Shown here: positions 1 to 12,060 of the stretch, in pieces | Layout of the letters: every line of letters begins with the position of its first letter | Position numbering within the stretch: position 1 is the first letter of the stretch | Assembly (NCBI GenBank): GCA_964006375.1 | Contig: OZ023265.1 | Span: forward strand, 160,654,118-160,718,117 | Length of the DNA stretch: 64,000 bases | Origin: Tillus elongatus | Lineage: Eukaryota > Arthropoda > Insecta > Coleoptera > Cleridae | Direction: 5' to 3' | Made by a program: the position numbers and the translations under genes | The notes under the pieces: generated by a model | What the model saw: the letters and a program-made list of their open reading frames with translations, nothing else | Database searches by the model: none | Told to the model about the DNA's origin: nothing

Positions 1-310
1 AGACGTCGAAGGTCGGGTTTCGAGATCCTAATACAAGCTCATTTGAAGAATGTATCTCTTTCTATTATCATAAACAATATTAAAATCTTGCGTTCTAGCT
101 CTTTTTGGGAAACTAACTTTGAATGCCCAAAACTGAATTATAAACGTGGCAGGTATTTTTCCTTGTTAATCGTCTGGATGATTTGGTAGTCAACCTAATC
201 GAACCGGTTTTTCAATAACAAAAAAGTTTTTTTTTAAACAAATTCTACTAGTGAATTTTCTTCACAAAAATTTACTAATATTAACAATAAAAAATGTCTG
301 CTGAAATGGT
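1..310 (+). repeat. Fragment of a dispersed AT-rich repeat
   Basis: This stretch has no supportable gene. It matches 6420-6800 in the same order: a segment resembling 'gaggtcctagtacgcgc' followed by 'gaag', then 'attataaacgt.gcag', then 'gtcaacctaat.gaaccgg' and finally 'aaaatgtctgctgaaa'. A shorter piece recurs near 46500-46690. I read it as a fragment of the dispersed repeat family whose better copies have a (TA)n core. Boundaries are approximate. Confidence 0.5.
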
Positions 311-461
311 TACCTTATCGAACTTGTGTTATTTTCTCTGACCCTCATTTTATATAAGACTCCATTATGGTGAACTAAACCCTGATTTCTCCTGCTATTC
401 ATTTTAATAAAACAATAGGTGAAAACAAATAAAATGTTCCTATTCCTGAATTCATAGAATA

Positions 462-1299
462 GTCTAAGAGCCAGAGGTGAAAAAATTCTCTGAATTAACA
501 AAAGCTCTTTTTTTGATAGTTACTTAGGTACGCTGTGCACGTACACATATTCTGGTCAGTCAAGGGAATCTTAGAACAGGTGCCACAGGTGCGCCAACAA
601 ATATGTCGTTTTTACCGGGGTAATGAAATGAATTTACAAAAGCTGATAATTGTTATACAGATTCTATATTGTATAACAATAAAAGTTATGTCAGTCAGTC
701 AGCTGCATACGGGAACAGAGCTGGTCAGTCAGTTCGAATATGTGTATGAAAAATAAATAATGTGCAATTTATTTACAAAGTTTGGAAATTTTTTTGTGGG
801 TATATATTGATCTGTTAAACATTAAAAACATAGTCAGTCAACTGTTTGTAGAACAACGCCCTTCAGTCGGCGAAAAAAGATATACAAATTTCGTACGCGC
901 CGGCGGCGTTACAGGCGGCATGCTCGCTCTTCTCCTCCCATTATTATTATTTAAAATATCAGAAAAGTATGTGAAATTATAAGTTATAATTATAAATTAG
1001 TAATTTATTGCTTTATTAAAACATATAAGTATATTAATAACGTTAACAGACAATTTATTTCTTCATTTAATATAGTTTTATGTCTTTTATCTAATTTTTA
1101 AAAAATTATGCAATAAGAAATTTAGGAAGAATTGAATTTTGAATGTGATTGAAAAAAATTATTTTTTAATATATACATATATTCGTTTTATAGAATAATC
1201 ATCAACTATATGTTTGTGTTAATAGTTAATTGTTTAATATTTTTTTCGTAATGTTATCCCGGTAAAGTTTATTAAATAAATAAATTGTCTGTTAATATA

Positions 1300-1348
<49 letters not shown>

Positions 1349-1889
1349 CAATTAATAACCTATAATTACGAATTATAATTTCACATACTTTACTGGTATT
1401 TTAAATAATAATAATGGGAGGAGAAGAGCGAGCATGCCGCCTGTAACGCCTCCGGCGCGCACGAAATTTTATCTCTTTTTTCGCTGACTGACGGGCGTTG
1501 TTCTACAAAACAGTTGACTGACTATTTTTTTAATGTTTAACAGATCAATATATACCCACAAAAAAATTCCAAGCTTTGTAAATAAATCGCACATTATTTA
1601 TTTTTCATACACACATTCGAACTGACTGACCAGCTCTGTTCCCGTATGCAGCTGACTGACTGACATAACTTTTATTGTTATAGAATATAGAATCTGTATA
1701 ACAATTATCAGCTTTTGTAAATTCATTTTATTACGTAAAAACGACATCTTTGTTGGCACACCTGTGGCACCTGTTCTAAGATTCACCTGACGGACCAGAA
1801 TATGTGTACGTGCACAGCGTACCTAATTAGCTATCAGAAAATCAGCTTTTGTAAATTCAGAGAATTTTTTCACTTCTGGCTCTCAGTCT
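462..1889. mobile_element. Foldback element: about 600 bp inverted arms around a short loop
   Basis: The left arm (about 462-1066) is the near-perfect reverse complement of the right arm (about 1273-1889). Matched landmarks include the outer 'agagccaga.gtgaaaaaat', 'tacgctgtgcacgtacac', the 'gtcagtcagtcag' motif, 'gcggcatgctcgctcttc' and the inner 'taacagacaattta'. The roughly 200 bp centre and a (TA)n tract at 1303-1345 form the loop. No ORF of note is present; the short frames near 535-980 and 1598-1786 are mirror images of one another. This is a non-autonomous foldback or long-TIR DNA transposon, or a palindromic duplication. I could not define a target-site duplication with confidence. 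Confidence 0.75.
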
Positions 1890-2009
1890 AGAAGGCAAGA
1901 AGTCAATTCATTATTCAAATAACTTACCTTCTTGAAAAATTACTACGAATATTAACGTAAATATTCTTATTCTTTAAATTCTAATTTTAGAAACATATAC
2001 GATCATTTA

Positions 2010-2285
2010 CCATTTAAGCTCAACACAGAACTGTCACACCATGATAAATAAACAAAACACGTTATTATTCTTTGGTTTCCAATCTTAGAAGCGTATATAC
2101 AAGTTGTTATATCTATTTCAATGACAACCATTTACAATTTAACCTCAAAACAGAACTGTCAAAGCATAATAAATAAACAAAACACATTACTCTTTAGTTT
2201 TCAATTTTAAAAGAAATATACAATCATTTCCTTAACCTCAAAACAGAACTGTCAAATCATAATAAATAAACAAAACACACTATCC
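2010..2285 (+). repeat. Imperfect tandem repeat, three units of about 95-130 bp
   Basis: Three successive units each contain 'cagaactgtcaaa.cat' followed by 'aataaataaacaaaacac', near 2020-2062, 2144-2190 and 2240-2281. Spacing varies, so this is a decayed tandem array, not a fresh one. Confidence 0.6.
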
Positions 2286-2589
2286 CATCTGGTTTTTACT
2301 TCAAGTAGCTGATATAAAACTTCCTTATTTTCCCCTCTCACTTTCAGGTTAGAATATTTTTGAACATTTTACAAATCCGCGCATCCGAATAAAACCGAAA
2401 GCGGTCATTAGGGTGGGATCGCCACAGTTCGGGTGTGAAGGTTATCGTTGCATTATGATGTATGCCTGTGGTATATGTATCATTCTACACGTGGCAGGTG
2501 ACTACTCTTTTTTTGTCTGGCATCCTACTTTAACCACTTAAGTTGTTTCAATTCATCTTTTTCAGATTTTGTTTCCGTATTCAAAAGTT

Positions 2590-2740
2590 ATTTTGTATAT
2601 TTTTTGTGGAGAAATATGTCGGTTATAGCTGATTTACGAACTCGTCCGCGATTGTAATGAAATGAAGGCTTGTGCCAAGTTTCGTTCAAATCAGTTGGGT
2701 ATTTTTTGAGTTAGTTTAATCTTGTATTCTCTCTCTCTCT

Positions 2741-2786
<46 letters not shown>
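2590..2786 (+). repeat. Retroelement-like 3' tail and (CT)n microsatellite
   Basis: The segment 2590-2720 contains 'acgaactcgtccgcgat', then 'tgccaagtttcgttcaaat' and 'tattttttgagtta'. The same block occurs at 19830-19945, where it runs into a (TA)n tract. Here it is followed by a nearly pure CT dinucleotide repeat at 2729-2786. Confidence 0.6.
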
Positions 2787-2789
<3 letters not shown>

Positions 2790-3199
2790 TGCTGACTCTA
2801 CATTAATGTTCAAATAATAATGGTTTTTAATTAGATCCAAATTTTCAGCTTACATACAATTTTAAAAAAGCTTTTTATAAATTCTGTTCCATATGAGCCC
2901 CAAAAAAATTGCGTTTGTTATTCTGTGAGATTTACTGCTTAGTGTCAGATAGAGAAAAACACACTTATATGTTGTAGTTATTAATTTGAGGCTTGTGGAA
3001 ACGGCGATTTTTCTTTTTCTCGAGTGAATTCTTGATGCTAGAACATTATACATAATCCAGCTAGAGATAAAAGATTACATGGGCCAGATTTGGTAGAGAC
3101 CTGTTGCTTCAGATTTATTAGCCCGCCATAATAATGGCGCAATATAGACATTTGACCTTTTTAGCGAATTTTCTCTTAAAAAAAATCGCTTATGGAGTG

Positions 3200-3330
3200 T
3201 TTTTTTAGTGAATTTGTATTAAAAAAAATTGACTAATAGAGAGGTATCGATGGTGAGACTTTGCAAAAATTTTTCCAAATGAGCGCGAACTAGGACCCCT
3301 AGAACCCATATCTGGGGTTAGTTTCAATTT

Positions 3331-3398
<68 letters not shown>

Positions 3399-3665
3399 AT
3401 CTGATAATTCAAAAAATAATTAACCGATGTCGATGAAACTCGGCAAGTGCCTTTCTTTTATTAATGGCTTGGATGAGTTCGTTAGCCAGGAAAATCGGAC
3501 GGGGTTTTCCGGGAAAATTTTGAGTTTTCTTTCGAAACAAATTTTTTTCTCCGAAAATTACAAAGTTGTTTTTATGAAATTTAATGGATATATTGCCTTA
3601 GGAGAGACCTTATTACCCCAAAATATTTTAGGGGTAACGAATTATTGATGCAACGATGTAATAAG
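3200..3665 (-). repeat. TA-core dispersed repeat, reverse copy
   Basis: This copy reads in reverse: block B ('gactaatagagaggtatcg', 'gaacccatatctgggg'), then (TA)n at 3338-3396, then block A ('aaccgatgtcgatgaaactc', 'tggcttggatgagttcgtta'). The same A-(TA)n-B order in either orientation recurs at least ten times in this window. It is non-coding; frames that look open are translations of the repeat. Confidence 0.75.
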
Positions 3666-3929
3666 TGCATTGGTGTTAGGGGGGACCATATTGTAAAATA
3701 AAATTTAATTGTGAGTCTATGTCGGGTTTTTTTTTCATAGTAATTTTGGCGCCTGCCTTGTATAGAACTATAACAGAGATTAGATTAGAAACTATAACAG
3801 AGATAGAATTACAAATGCTGATAATAAATCTAAAATCATCTGAAAGTTGATAAATTCGAATATAAAAACATCGAGGATTAACCAAGGAGCAAGTACACTA
3901 AGTGCAGACTGTCTAAATTGCCATTTTTC

Positions 3930-5706
3930 CAGAATTGGTGAGGATAATTTGGTGCCAGTATAAGACACGTCAAAAAAGTGCCATTCCTATATAAAACGTG
4001 TCAAACTACGGAACAATGGGTCAATGTTTCTCGAGGACACATCCCCACGTGAAGTTATGCAGGTGGTGTTGATGATGAAAAATAAGTCAGCTTGTGACAT
4101 CTTTGGATTAAACATAGTACTTTTAAAAAGGATAATCCACGTGATTGCAGACCCACTGAGCAAAATTGTCAATATGTGCTTTGCTCAGGGTATATTTCCA
4201 AATCTATTAAAAATTGCAAAGATAATTCCTTTCCCAAAAAATTGCGACATGAACGACTGCAACAATTATAGGCCAATTTGTATTCTCCCTATAATCTCGA
4301 AAAATTTGTAAGCACTTATTAAAGAGAGATTAGCAAGCTATATTGATAGGCAGGAAATCCTAAACCATCCCAGCATGGATTCAGAAGAAAGAGTTCAACA
4401 ACTACGACGATGACATATATAGCTGATTTTGTCTTGGAAGCACTTGATCACAAAGAAAATGCCGAGCTATTGTGCTTTGACCTTAGCAAAGCCTTTAATA
4501 TGGTAAACTACCAGATCCTTATCTCTAAGTTGGAATATTATGGAATGAGAGGCAGAATATGAACACTTTTACAATCATATTCAAAGAACAGGGTGCAGTT
4601 GGTTAGCTGGCAAAATACCACGTCAAATTTTAAACAGGTAGACTTGGGAGTACCACAGGGCTCTATACTGGGGCCAATGCTCTTCCTATTATATATTAAC
4701 GATTTGCCCGAAAACATTAGGGCAGGCAGAAGTTGCATCTCCGCAGATGACACGACAGTAATTAATAAAGCAGTTCCAGACCTTATAAAACACAAAGGTG
4801 ATCAATCCATCCAGCAGGTGGAAGCATGGGTTTAGGCAAACAAGTTATTGCTTAATGCAGAAAAAACATCAAGACTTGTCATAACTACCAGGGACTATCT
4901 ACAAAACTCAGGCGAAAATAATAAAGTTTTAGGCTTTCATATTGATGGTTGTTTAATCTGGAAATCCCACATAGACGAAATGTGTAAAAAATTATCTTCA
5001 GTCATCTACTCAATCCGTAGAATAAGATACATCATAGATGAAAGCGCCGCAAGGGTTACTTACTATGCTCACTTTCAAAGCATTGCAACCTATGGGATTT
5101 TGCTGTGGGGATCCTCGCCACATGCAGAATGTGTCTTTTTACAACAGAAAAGAGCAATTAGGGCGATTGCTAACGTTCCCCAGGACCACAGTTGTAGAGA
5201 ACTATTCCAGAGGTATAAAATGCTTACCCTACCAGCAAGTTATATAATTACTTGCCTTCTTTACATTTATGACCATCAGGCCAGTTTTATCTCCCACGAA
5301 CAGGTTCACAATTACGAAACTAGAGGTAAAAGTCAGTTTGTGATTCCTCATCACAGGATAAGCCGCACGCAGAGGAGCCATGGGTATACTGGAGTTAGGT
5401 TGTTTAATTCACTTCCAGTAGTGGTCAGGGAATTGCCTAGAAGACAGTTTGCATCTGTGATAAAAAGAAAATTAATAGAGACCTATATATTCAATTGAAG
5501 AATTTAATTTTTAATTAACTGTTGTGTGTTTTTGTCAGCTCATTTTATATTTTGTTTTTTTATGTATATTGTCACCCACTATTTGTCGTGTAAGTCCAGT
5601 ATACAATTATTTTATTATTTTATGTGCGACGAACCATGTAAATTTTGATGGTTAAATAAATGTAATGTAATGTAATGTAATGTAATGTAATGTAATGTAA
5701 TGTAAT
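3930..5706 (+). mobile_element. 5'-truncated non-LTR retrotransposon (CR1/L2-like group) with (TGTAA)n tail
   Basis: This is the reverse-transcriptase half of a LINE. Readable pieces include 'NNYRPICILPI' (4262 on), 'LLCFDLSKAFNMV' (about 4465-4507), 'GVPQGSILGP' (4650-4680) and 'SADDTT', where the usual YADD has Ser for Tyr. The C-terminal domain runs from 4848 to 5498. The frame is broken by a frameshift between about 4310 and 4440, a TGA near 4558 and a TAG near 4833. The endonuclease region is missing. The copy ends in (TGTAA)n at 5661-5706; simple-repeat tails of this kind are common in CR1/L2-like elements. Clade assignment is tentative; loss of function is certain. Confidence 0.8.
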
Positions 5707-6420
5707 ATATATAAATGTGGTGAAATCGCATTTAGAATAGTATACGAACATATATTTGTATTATTGCATACTTTTTAACACCCGTTGCATTTCTTTTGTA
5801 AAACTGCATATTTCAGTGAAGCCACAACAAAAATTTAAAAACGAACGTATACAAGTAAAGAGTACTGAAAATTTCAAGCATACAACGGCTCATACTTAAA
5901 TTAAAGCAGACCTGTCAAAACTAGAGAATGAATAAAGTTTTCTGTGCACTTCTTTGACGATATTTCTATGGAACAAAGGTTGCTCCTCTTGAGCACAAAA
6001 TTTCTCATTTTGACTTAATTACTGCATAGCAGGCTTTAATTTAGAGTCTTCACAGCAGCGGAATGAGAGAAATATGAGATTAACGAGATTTATGAACCAG
6101 TAGCGTTCGCAGATGCCTTGTTTTGTTCCTTGTACCGAGAAATTTCCAGAATAGCGATAAAATCATGCGTCACCTACACCAATGTAATGACTGTTCCATA
6201 TTTTAAATACTATATATCTTGATATAGGTACATAGTTTATTATATGGTTTAAAATATACAGCGGGTGTCACAATTTACAATATCTGTATTTTAGCAAATA
6301 TTAAGAATATATTCCCAAAAATTTCAGGACTCAGCAAGTACGTAATAGTACAAATTTTCGTAAGAATTTTACACTCTTTTTATAAGGCATATTAGTAAAG
6401 TTAATACTTTAAACTTACAG
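5707..6420. other. Unassigned AT-rich intergenic or intronic DNA
   Basis: I see no coding exon, RNA gene or recognisable repeat here beyond short AT-rich runs. Confidence 0.4.
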
Positions 6421-6973
6421 AGCTCTTGAAGATCGATTTGAGAGGTCCTAGTACGCGCACATTTGAAGCATTCTTTCGAAAGTGTTACCATCGATATCTC
6501 TCTAGTATCAAAAAATCTCATGTTCTGACTCAATTTTCCATGAAGCTAAAGAACTAAGCTTTGCTATATCTGTAGATAATGTAAGTCTCTTTAAAAGAAA
6601 CTTGTGTTACCAATTTCATTAAAGTTATACAAAAGATTGCCAGAAACTTAATTCATATTTAGAAAAGTAAAATATCTTCCAAATTATAAACGTAGCAGTT
6701 ATTTTTCCTTATTATTCGCCTGAATGGTTTTGTTCTAGTCAACCTAATGAAACCGGTTTTTTCAATATCAATAAAAACAAAATGTCTGCTGAAAATTATA
6801 ATTTCAGACTCAAAGGTGACAAAGTTATTCAGACGTTTTAAACAAAAATAAAATCTTGTTTAAAACCTATGAAATGTGTGCACAATTGCTTCTCCATCTG
6901 TCAAAATAAAACAAAAATAAGGAATCTGAAGAATGAAGAGCAAATCCTTGACGGCTTGTCACAAGAAGAAATT

Positions 6974-7223
6974 TCGGGACGCAGCAATTGCGTTATGGTA
7001 GCGAATTTTCATTAAATCCTTCAAATTTGTATAACTCAAGTTTCTATAAACCTAAAAAGTTGAGTTTTCATGGAGTAAGGTATTTACTAGGGCAACATAC
7101 CAACCAAATTTGATCAAAACAACTTAGTTATTTTTTTGAGATACATTTTTTTTTCGGAAAAATTAATTTTTAGTTGCATCAAAATCGGTTAATAACTCTT
7201 TGAGTTATCGTGTGGATACATAC

Positions 7224-7318
<95 letters not shown>

Positions 7319-7510
7319 AAGATATTTATTTATTTCTGATACAAATAAGGTTTGCATGTCAGAAATAAATAAATGACATTACAAGGTACAATACAAATAA
7401 GCTTAGGCTTGTGGCTGTATTAAATTTACAAATTTAAAGCATGGTATCTAAAATTTTTGCAGTCCAACGATCGACACCTCTCTATTAGGAATTTTTTTTA
7501 AATAAAATAC
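6974..7510 (+). repeat. TA-core dispersed repeat, forward copy
   Basis: It starts with the terminal block 'ggacgcagcaattgcgttat', continues through block A to 'tgagttatcgtgtggata', then (TA)n at 7226-7314 and a degenerate block B near 7440-7500 ('cgacacctctctattagga'). A small inverted repeat at 7324-7373 ('tatttatttctgatac' against 'gtcagaaataaataaa') lies between the (TA)n and block B and may be an extra insertion. Confidence 0.65.
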
Positions 7511-8250
7511 GCTCAATTTTTTAAATAAAAATTCATCCAAACACTTCGGTGATCGCACGACAATCGGTTTTTTCAACGTGGTATAGCCGTTTGCTTGACA
7601 TGTTTATTTATCCAAGGTTTATATATTCATTATTATTTTTTAAGTTTCGATTTTGAATAAAGAATTAAATTATTTTCAAATTTGGCACTATTTACACAAT
7701 TTTTAACATTCTGATTGTTCCTGTCTGAAAGAATTAATTTAATAACAGAACTTATTTTATCGGTTATGGTCTTGGACAACTAATATGATCAAACAACTTT
7801 GTTGTTTTCGGCAATGACTTAGTTCGCAAACTTTTCATATAAACTAAAACTATTAATCGAAAAATAACTTATTCTCTCATTAACCTAAAATAAAAATAAA
7901 TTGATATGACATGTGACGCTACATAAACCGCGCCATTTTGCTATAAGAATGCAAATAATCAAATAACACAACAAACCAATAGCAATTTAATTTCTAACCA
8001 CGTGACCAAAACTCTTGTATTTGGTCACTTCAGAATGCCAAATATATAGATAAATCTCCCTAGACTAAATTCACAAAAAAATTTATAATTGTAAAAGTTT
8101 TATTCAACTTATAAGGTTTTTATTTAGTTATTGTTTGGATCACAACTTAAAATGAGGCTTAAGCTCTTTAGCTGCCGATTTTACCATATATCTTTTTGAG
8201 TAACAAATCAATTCTAGAAATAAATATTACCGTTAATTTTCCTAACGAGG
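7511..8250. other. Unassigned AT-rich spacer
   Basis: No gene or repeat could be supported in this stretch. It ends at the 5' truncation point of the Jockey-like LINE. Confidence 0.4.
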
Positions 8251-8261
8251 GCTAACAGGCT

Positions 8262-9476
8262 AACAGGCCCCAACTCCTCTTCCTCACCGAAACCCAAATC
8301 AGTGCCAAAACAGCCACTAATCACCTTAATTTCCCGGGGTATAAGCTCCTTACTGCCTTTAGATTGCATGGAGGCGTGTGCGCATACGTCCGTAGCAATC
8401 TACCCTGCACCAGACTTCCCAATTTAGAAGCTGGAAGAAAAGACATACTATGGATAAAACTCTCTCTCAGGGCTGCAACTAAATTCATCTGTTGCATTTA
8501 CCGGTCACCTTCTGACAACAACTTTGTCCAGCTCTTTGACTACCTTTCTGAAAAAACCGACTATCTGATTTCTGAATATCCTTCCTCCGAGGTCACTATT
8601 CTTGGCGACTTCAATGTCCATAATAAGGAATGGCTAGGATCTTCAAAAACCGATCCACAAGGGAGAGCAGCGGAGGCCTTTGCAGTCAGCAATTCTTTGG
8701 CCAATATGGTACAGCAACCTACTTACTTTCCTCGTATCCCAACACACAGCTCAAATCCCCTGGATCTCCTTCTTACTACAAATCCTGAATGCTATAAGAT
8801 ATCAGTCACCGCCCCCCTTGGTCGCTCAGACCACGGCATGGTCACTGCTTCCTGTGCAATGCAACCCGAGGTCACACAGTCATCACACCCACGTATCGTT
8901 TGGCACTACAACTCCGCAAACTGGGACGAAATGCGGGATTACTTTTCCTCATTTCCATGGGCGTCTGTCTGCTTCTCTCATCCTGACCCCTCTGATATCT
9001 CACAAAACGTCACCGAAGTTATCCAAGCTGGCATGGAATTATTTATTCCACGTACACAGAAAACCTCTTCAGCCACTCAAAAGCCCTGGTTCTCTAAATC
9101 CTGTGACAAGGCCAGACTTGAAAAGGTCAAAGCTCACAAAACGCTTCTACACAATCCCAGTCAAGAAAATCGTCAAGCATTCAACGACGCAAGAAACCGC
9201 TATGTCCGCTTTCTTTCTGAGGCAAAAAACTCGTTTAATAACCACATCAAAAACAAAGTCCTTTCAAGCTCCAACGGCGGCAAACCCTTCTGGACTCTTG
9301 CTAAGTCTATTGGGAATAATTTCTGCAAGAGCACGTTTCCACCTCTTGTCTCAGGTGATGAAATTGTTTCTACCGCCCTGGGCAAGGCTGAACTTTTTGC
9401 TTCGTTGTTCGCCGGAAATTCTACTCAACCCACCTCCAAATGTTCAACCACCAACAGTCCCCAATGTCGCGCATAA
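8262..9476 (+). pseudogene. LINE endonuclease domain (APE type), truncated and frameshifted
   Basis: The frame opens upstream of the first Met with 'PQLLFLTETQ', the start of an apurinic-like endonuclease in which the Glu of TET is a metal ligand. It continues with 'GGVCAYVRSN', 'ILGDFNVHNKEWLG' (the GDFN motif with catalytic Asp and Asn) and 'LGRSDHGMV' (the C-terminal SDH motif). The enzyme would nick target DNA to prime reverse transcription. The N-terminal strand with the first catalytic Asn is missing. The frame terminates at 9476 because two bases are absent near 9425: copy 2 reads 'ctactctcaaccc' where this copy reads 'ctactcaaccc'. The RT continues in another frame. Confidence 0.88.
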
Positions 9477-11055
9477 AATGAAAGATATCATTTTCCAAAC
9501 TAAAAAGGTACGAAAGATGCTCTCTTCTCTTAATACCAGGAAAGCCTCTGGCCTTGACGAGATCCCAGCAATTGTTCTCAAAAAATGCGCACCAGAACTT
9601 GCTCCTGTCCTGACTCGTCTGTTTCAGATATCTTACAATAAAGGCATATTCCCTAGTAACTGGAAAACTGCTCGAGTACAACCCATCCCCAAGAAAGGAT
9701 CCAAAGCGCTTCCTAGCAACTACAGGCCTATTTCTCTCCTTTCAGTCATCTCTAAAGTGATGGAAAAGTATATAAACACCGAACTACTAAAATTCCTTGA
9801 AAAACACAGTCTAATCCACGACAGGCAGTATGGATTCCGTCAGCGCAGATCGACTGCCGACCTCCTTTCCTTTGTCACCCATTCTTGGAACAAGTCTATG
9901 GAACAACACGGTGAATCCCAGATTGTTGCTCTAGACATATCCAAAGCATTCGACCAGGTCTGGCACGCAGCGCTGCTTAATAAACTTCCGGCCTATGGCC
10001 TACCACCAAAACTTTGTACCTGGACAGCAAATTTCCTCTCCAACAGGAGCATATCTGTTGTTGTGGATGGCCATTCCTCTAAACTGTATCCAATTAATGC
10101 AGGAGTTCCTCAAGGTTCAGCTTTAGCCCCTACTTTGTTTCTTCTCCACATCAATGACCTCCTCTCTAGCACATCCAACCCAGTTCACAGTTACGCGGAC
10201 GACAGCACCCTCCACTCAAACATACAATATTCTAAGCCTGTCTCTTTAGCCCAATTAGATGAGGATCGCAGACTCATGGAGGGTTCTGTCTCCGTAGACC
10301 TCCAAAAAATATTAGACTGGGGAAGTAGAAATCTTGTACAATTCAACCCCACCAAAACTAAGTCTTGCTTTCTTTCTCACAAGAGATACAGCAGCCCTAG
10401 ACCCATCACAATGAACAACCAAGTTATTCAAAGTAATGAGTCCTTTTCTCTTGTTGGCATTACTGTGGATCGAAATCTTAATTGGCACCAACATGTTACA
10501 TCAATTGCAGAAGCGGCTGCTAAGAAATTGGGTTTCCTCTTCCGGGCTCGCAAATTCTTTTCACCAACTAATCTCTATACCTTATACACTTCACAAATAA
10601 GGCCAAACCTCGAATACTGCTCCCACATCTGGGGTGCAGCTGCCGCTTCTACACTCGCTATCCTGGACTCCATTCAAAAGAGAGCTATACGTCTCATCGG
10701 TGACCCTACCCTCACCCAAAGGCTTCCATCCCTTCCCCACCGACGTGCCGTTGGTGACCTCTCTCTCTTTTATAGATATCTGCACGGGCACTGCTCAGAG
10801 GAGCTTTCCTCCATAATTCCCCCACCTGCTGCCCCCAGCAGATCTACCAGGGGAACAGAGCGAATGCACCCTTTTAACGTCCAGGTCACCAGACATAGAA
10901 CATCTTGTTATGCCCGCTCTTTTGTACCGAGGACTTCCAAGTTGTGGAATTCCTTGCCGGCACATGTTTTTCCTTCTCCTCCGAACCTCCAAACCTTCAA
11001 GTCCAGAATTAACAAGCTGCCTCTTTCCTCCTTGTCAACACCCACGGTACGATAG
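9424..11055 (+). pseudogene. LINE reverse transcriptase domain, otherwise open
   Basis: About 540 codons are open after the frameshift. In order they show 'KASGLDEIPAIVLKK', 'LPSNYRPISLLSV' (RT motif 2), 'QYGFRQRRSTADLL', 'VALDISKAFDQVWH' (motif A with catalytic Asp), 'NAGVPQGSALAPTLFLL' (motif B), 'SYADDSTLH' (motif C with both catalytic Asp) and 'LVGITVDRNLNWHQHV' (thumb). All catalytic residues are intact. The tail has the usual 'RRAVGDLSLFYRYLHG' and 'FVPRTSKLWNSLPAHV' segments. No RNase H domain follows, as in Jockey. Only the upstream 2-base loss and the 5' truncation visibly disable this copy. Confidence 0.9.
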
Positions 11056-11110
11056 TATTTAGGCTGTAAGCCCTCGTGGTGTGTTGTTGACATAAAAAAA
11101 AAAAAAAAAA

Positions 11111-11440
11111 GTTCCCAAGTTTGCGTAATAAAATTTTGAAACCGACAACTCTGGCTGTTTCAATTTATTAGGCAGATTTTCTAGCTAGAGAACATTTAAG
11201 GAAAACAAATTAACACATGCGTTATCCCACGCACATTACACAACGCCTTAATAAACTTTTAGGAGCGTGTCGTAGCTTTTAAATTTCTTCAATTCAGAAT
11301 AATTTAAATTTGTGTTGAGACAAACGCCTCAAAATTAATATATGAGATAATATTTGAATGCTCTATGTATGTGAAAAATTCCATTTCATTCACTTTAGTA
11401 GTTTGAAAAATATAGCGTTTTCCCCAATTTTCCACCGAAA
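11111..11440. other. Unassigned spacer
   Basis: No gene seen between the LINE poly(A) tail and the next dispersed repeat. Confidence 0.4.
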
Positions 11441-11550
11441 AAATTTGAGCATAAAGGCTTATTAACGAACTCTACCTCGGCTTTCGCCCAAACAAGATTT
11501 TTGCCCAGTTGGATTGAAATCAGTTTAGTATTTTTTGAGTTATCGCTCGG

Positions 11551-11638
<88 letters not shown>

Positions 11639-11765
11639 CTTAACGTACCTTGGTTTTGGGTTCTAGAAACCCAAATTCGCGCTCATCTGAAGAAATTGTT
11701 TCAAAATCTTTCCATCGTGACCTCTCTATTAGCGAATTTTTCTGAATAAAAATTCGCTAAAACTT
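11440..11765 (+). repeat. TA-core dispersed repeat, variant 2, forward
   Basis: Block A variant ('tattttttgagttatcgctc') leads into (TA)n at 11555-11635 and block B variant ('ggttttgggttctagaaac', 'cgtgacctctctattagcga'). It closes with the short palindrome 'agcgaatttttctgaataaaaattcgct'-like element; in this variant the B end forms a small hairpin. The same variant flanks the DD41D insertion at 20.0-22.3 kb. Confidence 0.65.
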
Positions 11766-12060
11766 TGTATACCGTCAACTGGGGTAACTTTGTCCCATTT
11801 TCATGTTTATTTCCCAGAAAAAGCAAATAATAGTTGTAACCCAACTAAAACGTAATATGGTACGTAGTTTATATTATTTTAAACATATTTAACTGTAATA
11901 TAAACCGTTGTTAGAGTATACATACAAACTTTGAACGTTTTTTTAATAATTTTTTTTTAATTTTAAAATTTTTGAGCTAATCTTGTATTGGGGCAATTTT
12001 GGCCTAACTCTTGGAAACCAAACATTTAGATTGTTAAAATAGCTTGGATTTGGGGATGGG
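11766..12060. other. Unassigned AT-rich spacer
   Basis: AT-rich sequence without a supportable feature. Confidence 0.35.

Larger units (their letters stand above)
8255..11110 (+). mobile_element. Jockey-like LINE copy 1 (longest of five), poly(A) tail
   Basis: This is a 5'-truncated APE-type non-LTR retrotransposon carrying most of ORF2: endonuclease, then reverse transcriptase, then a short 3' UTR ending 'ccctcgtggtgtgttgttga' and a poly(A) run at about 11094-11110. Four other copies share this exact 3' end (about 17940, 19606, 29268, 36583). The copy is nearly intact apart from one frameshift near 9425. ORF1 and the first endonuclease residues are absent. The family is the most abundant LINE here and appears relatively young. 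I place it in the Jockey superfamily by its RT motifs; the exact clade needs a phylogeny. Confidence 0.9.

Noticed and set aside
11501..11749. Open frames consisting of long Tyr-Ile runs, here and at about 13000, 23500, 31250, 40200, 40700, 47200 and 61200
   Set aside because: They are translations of (TA)n microsatellites on both strands, not genes.
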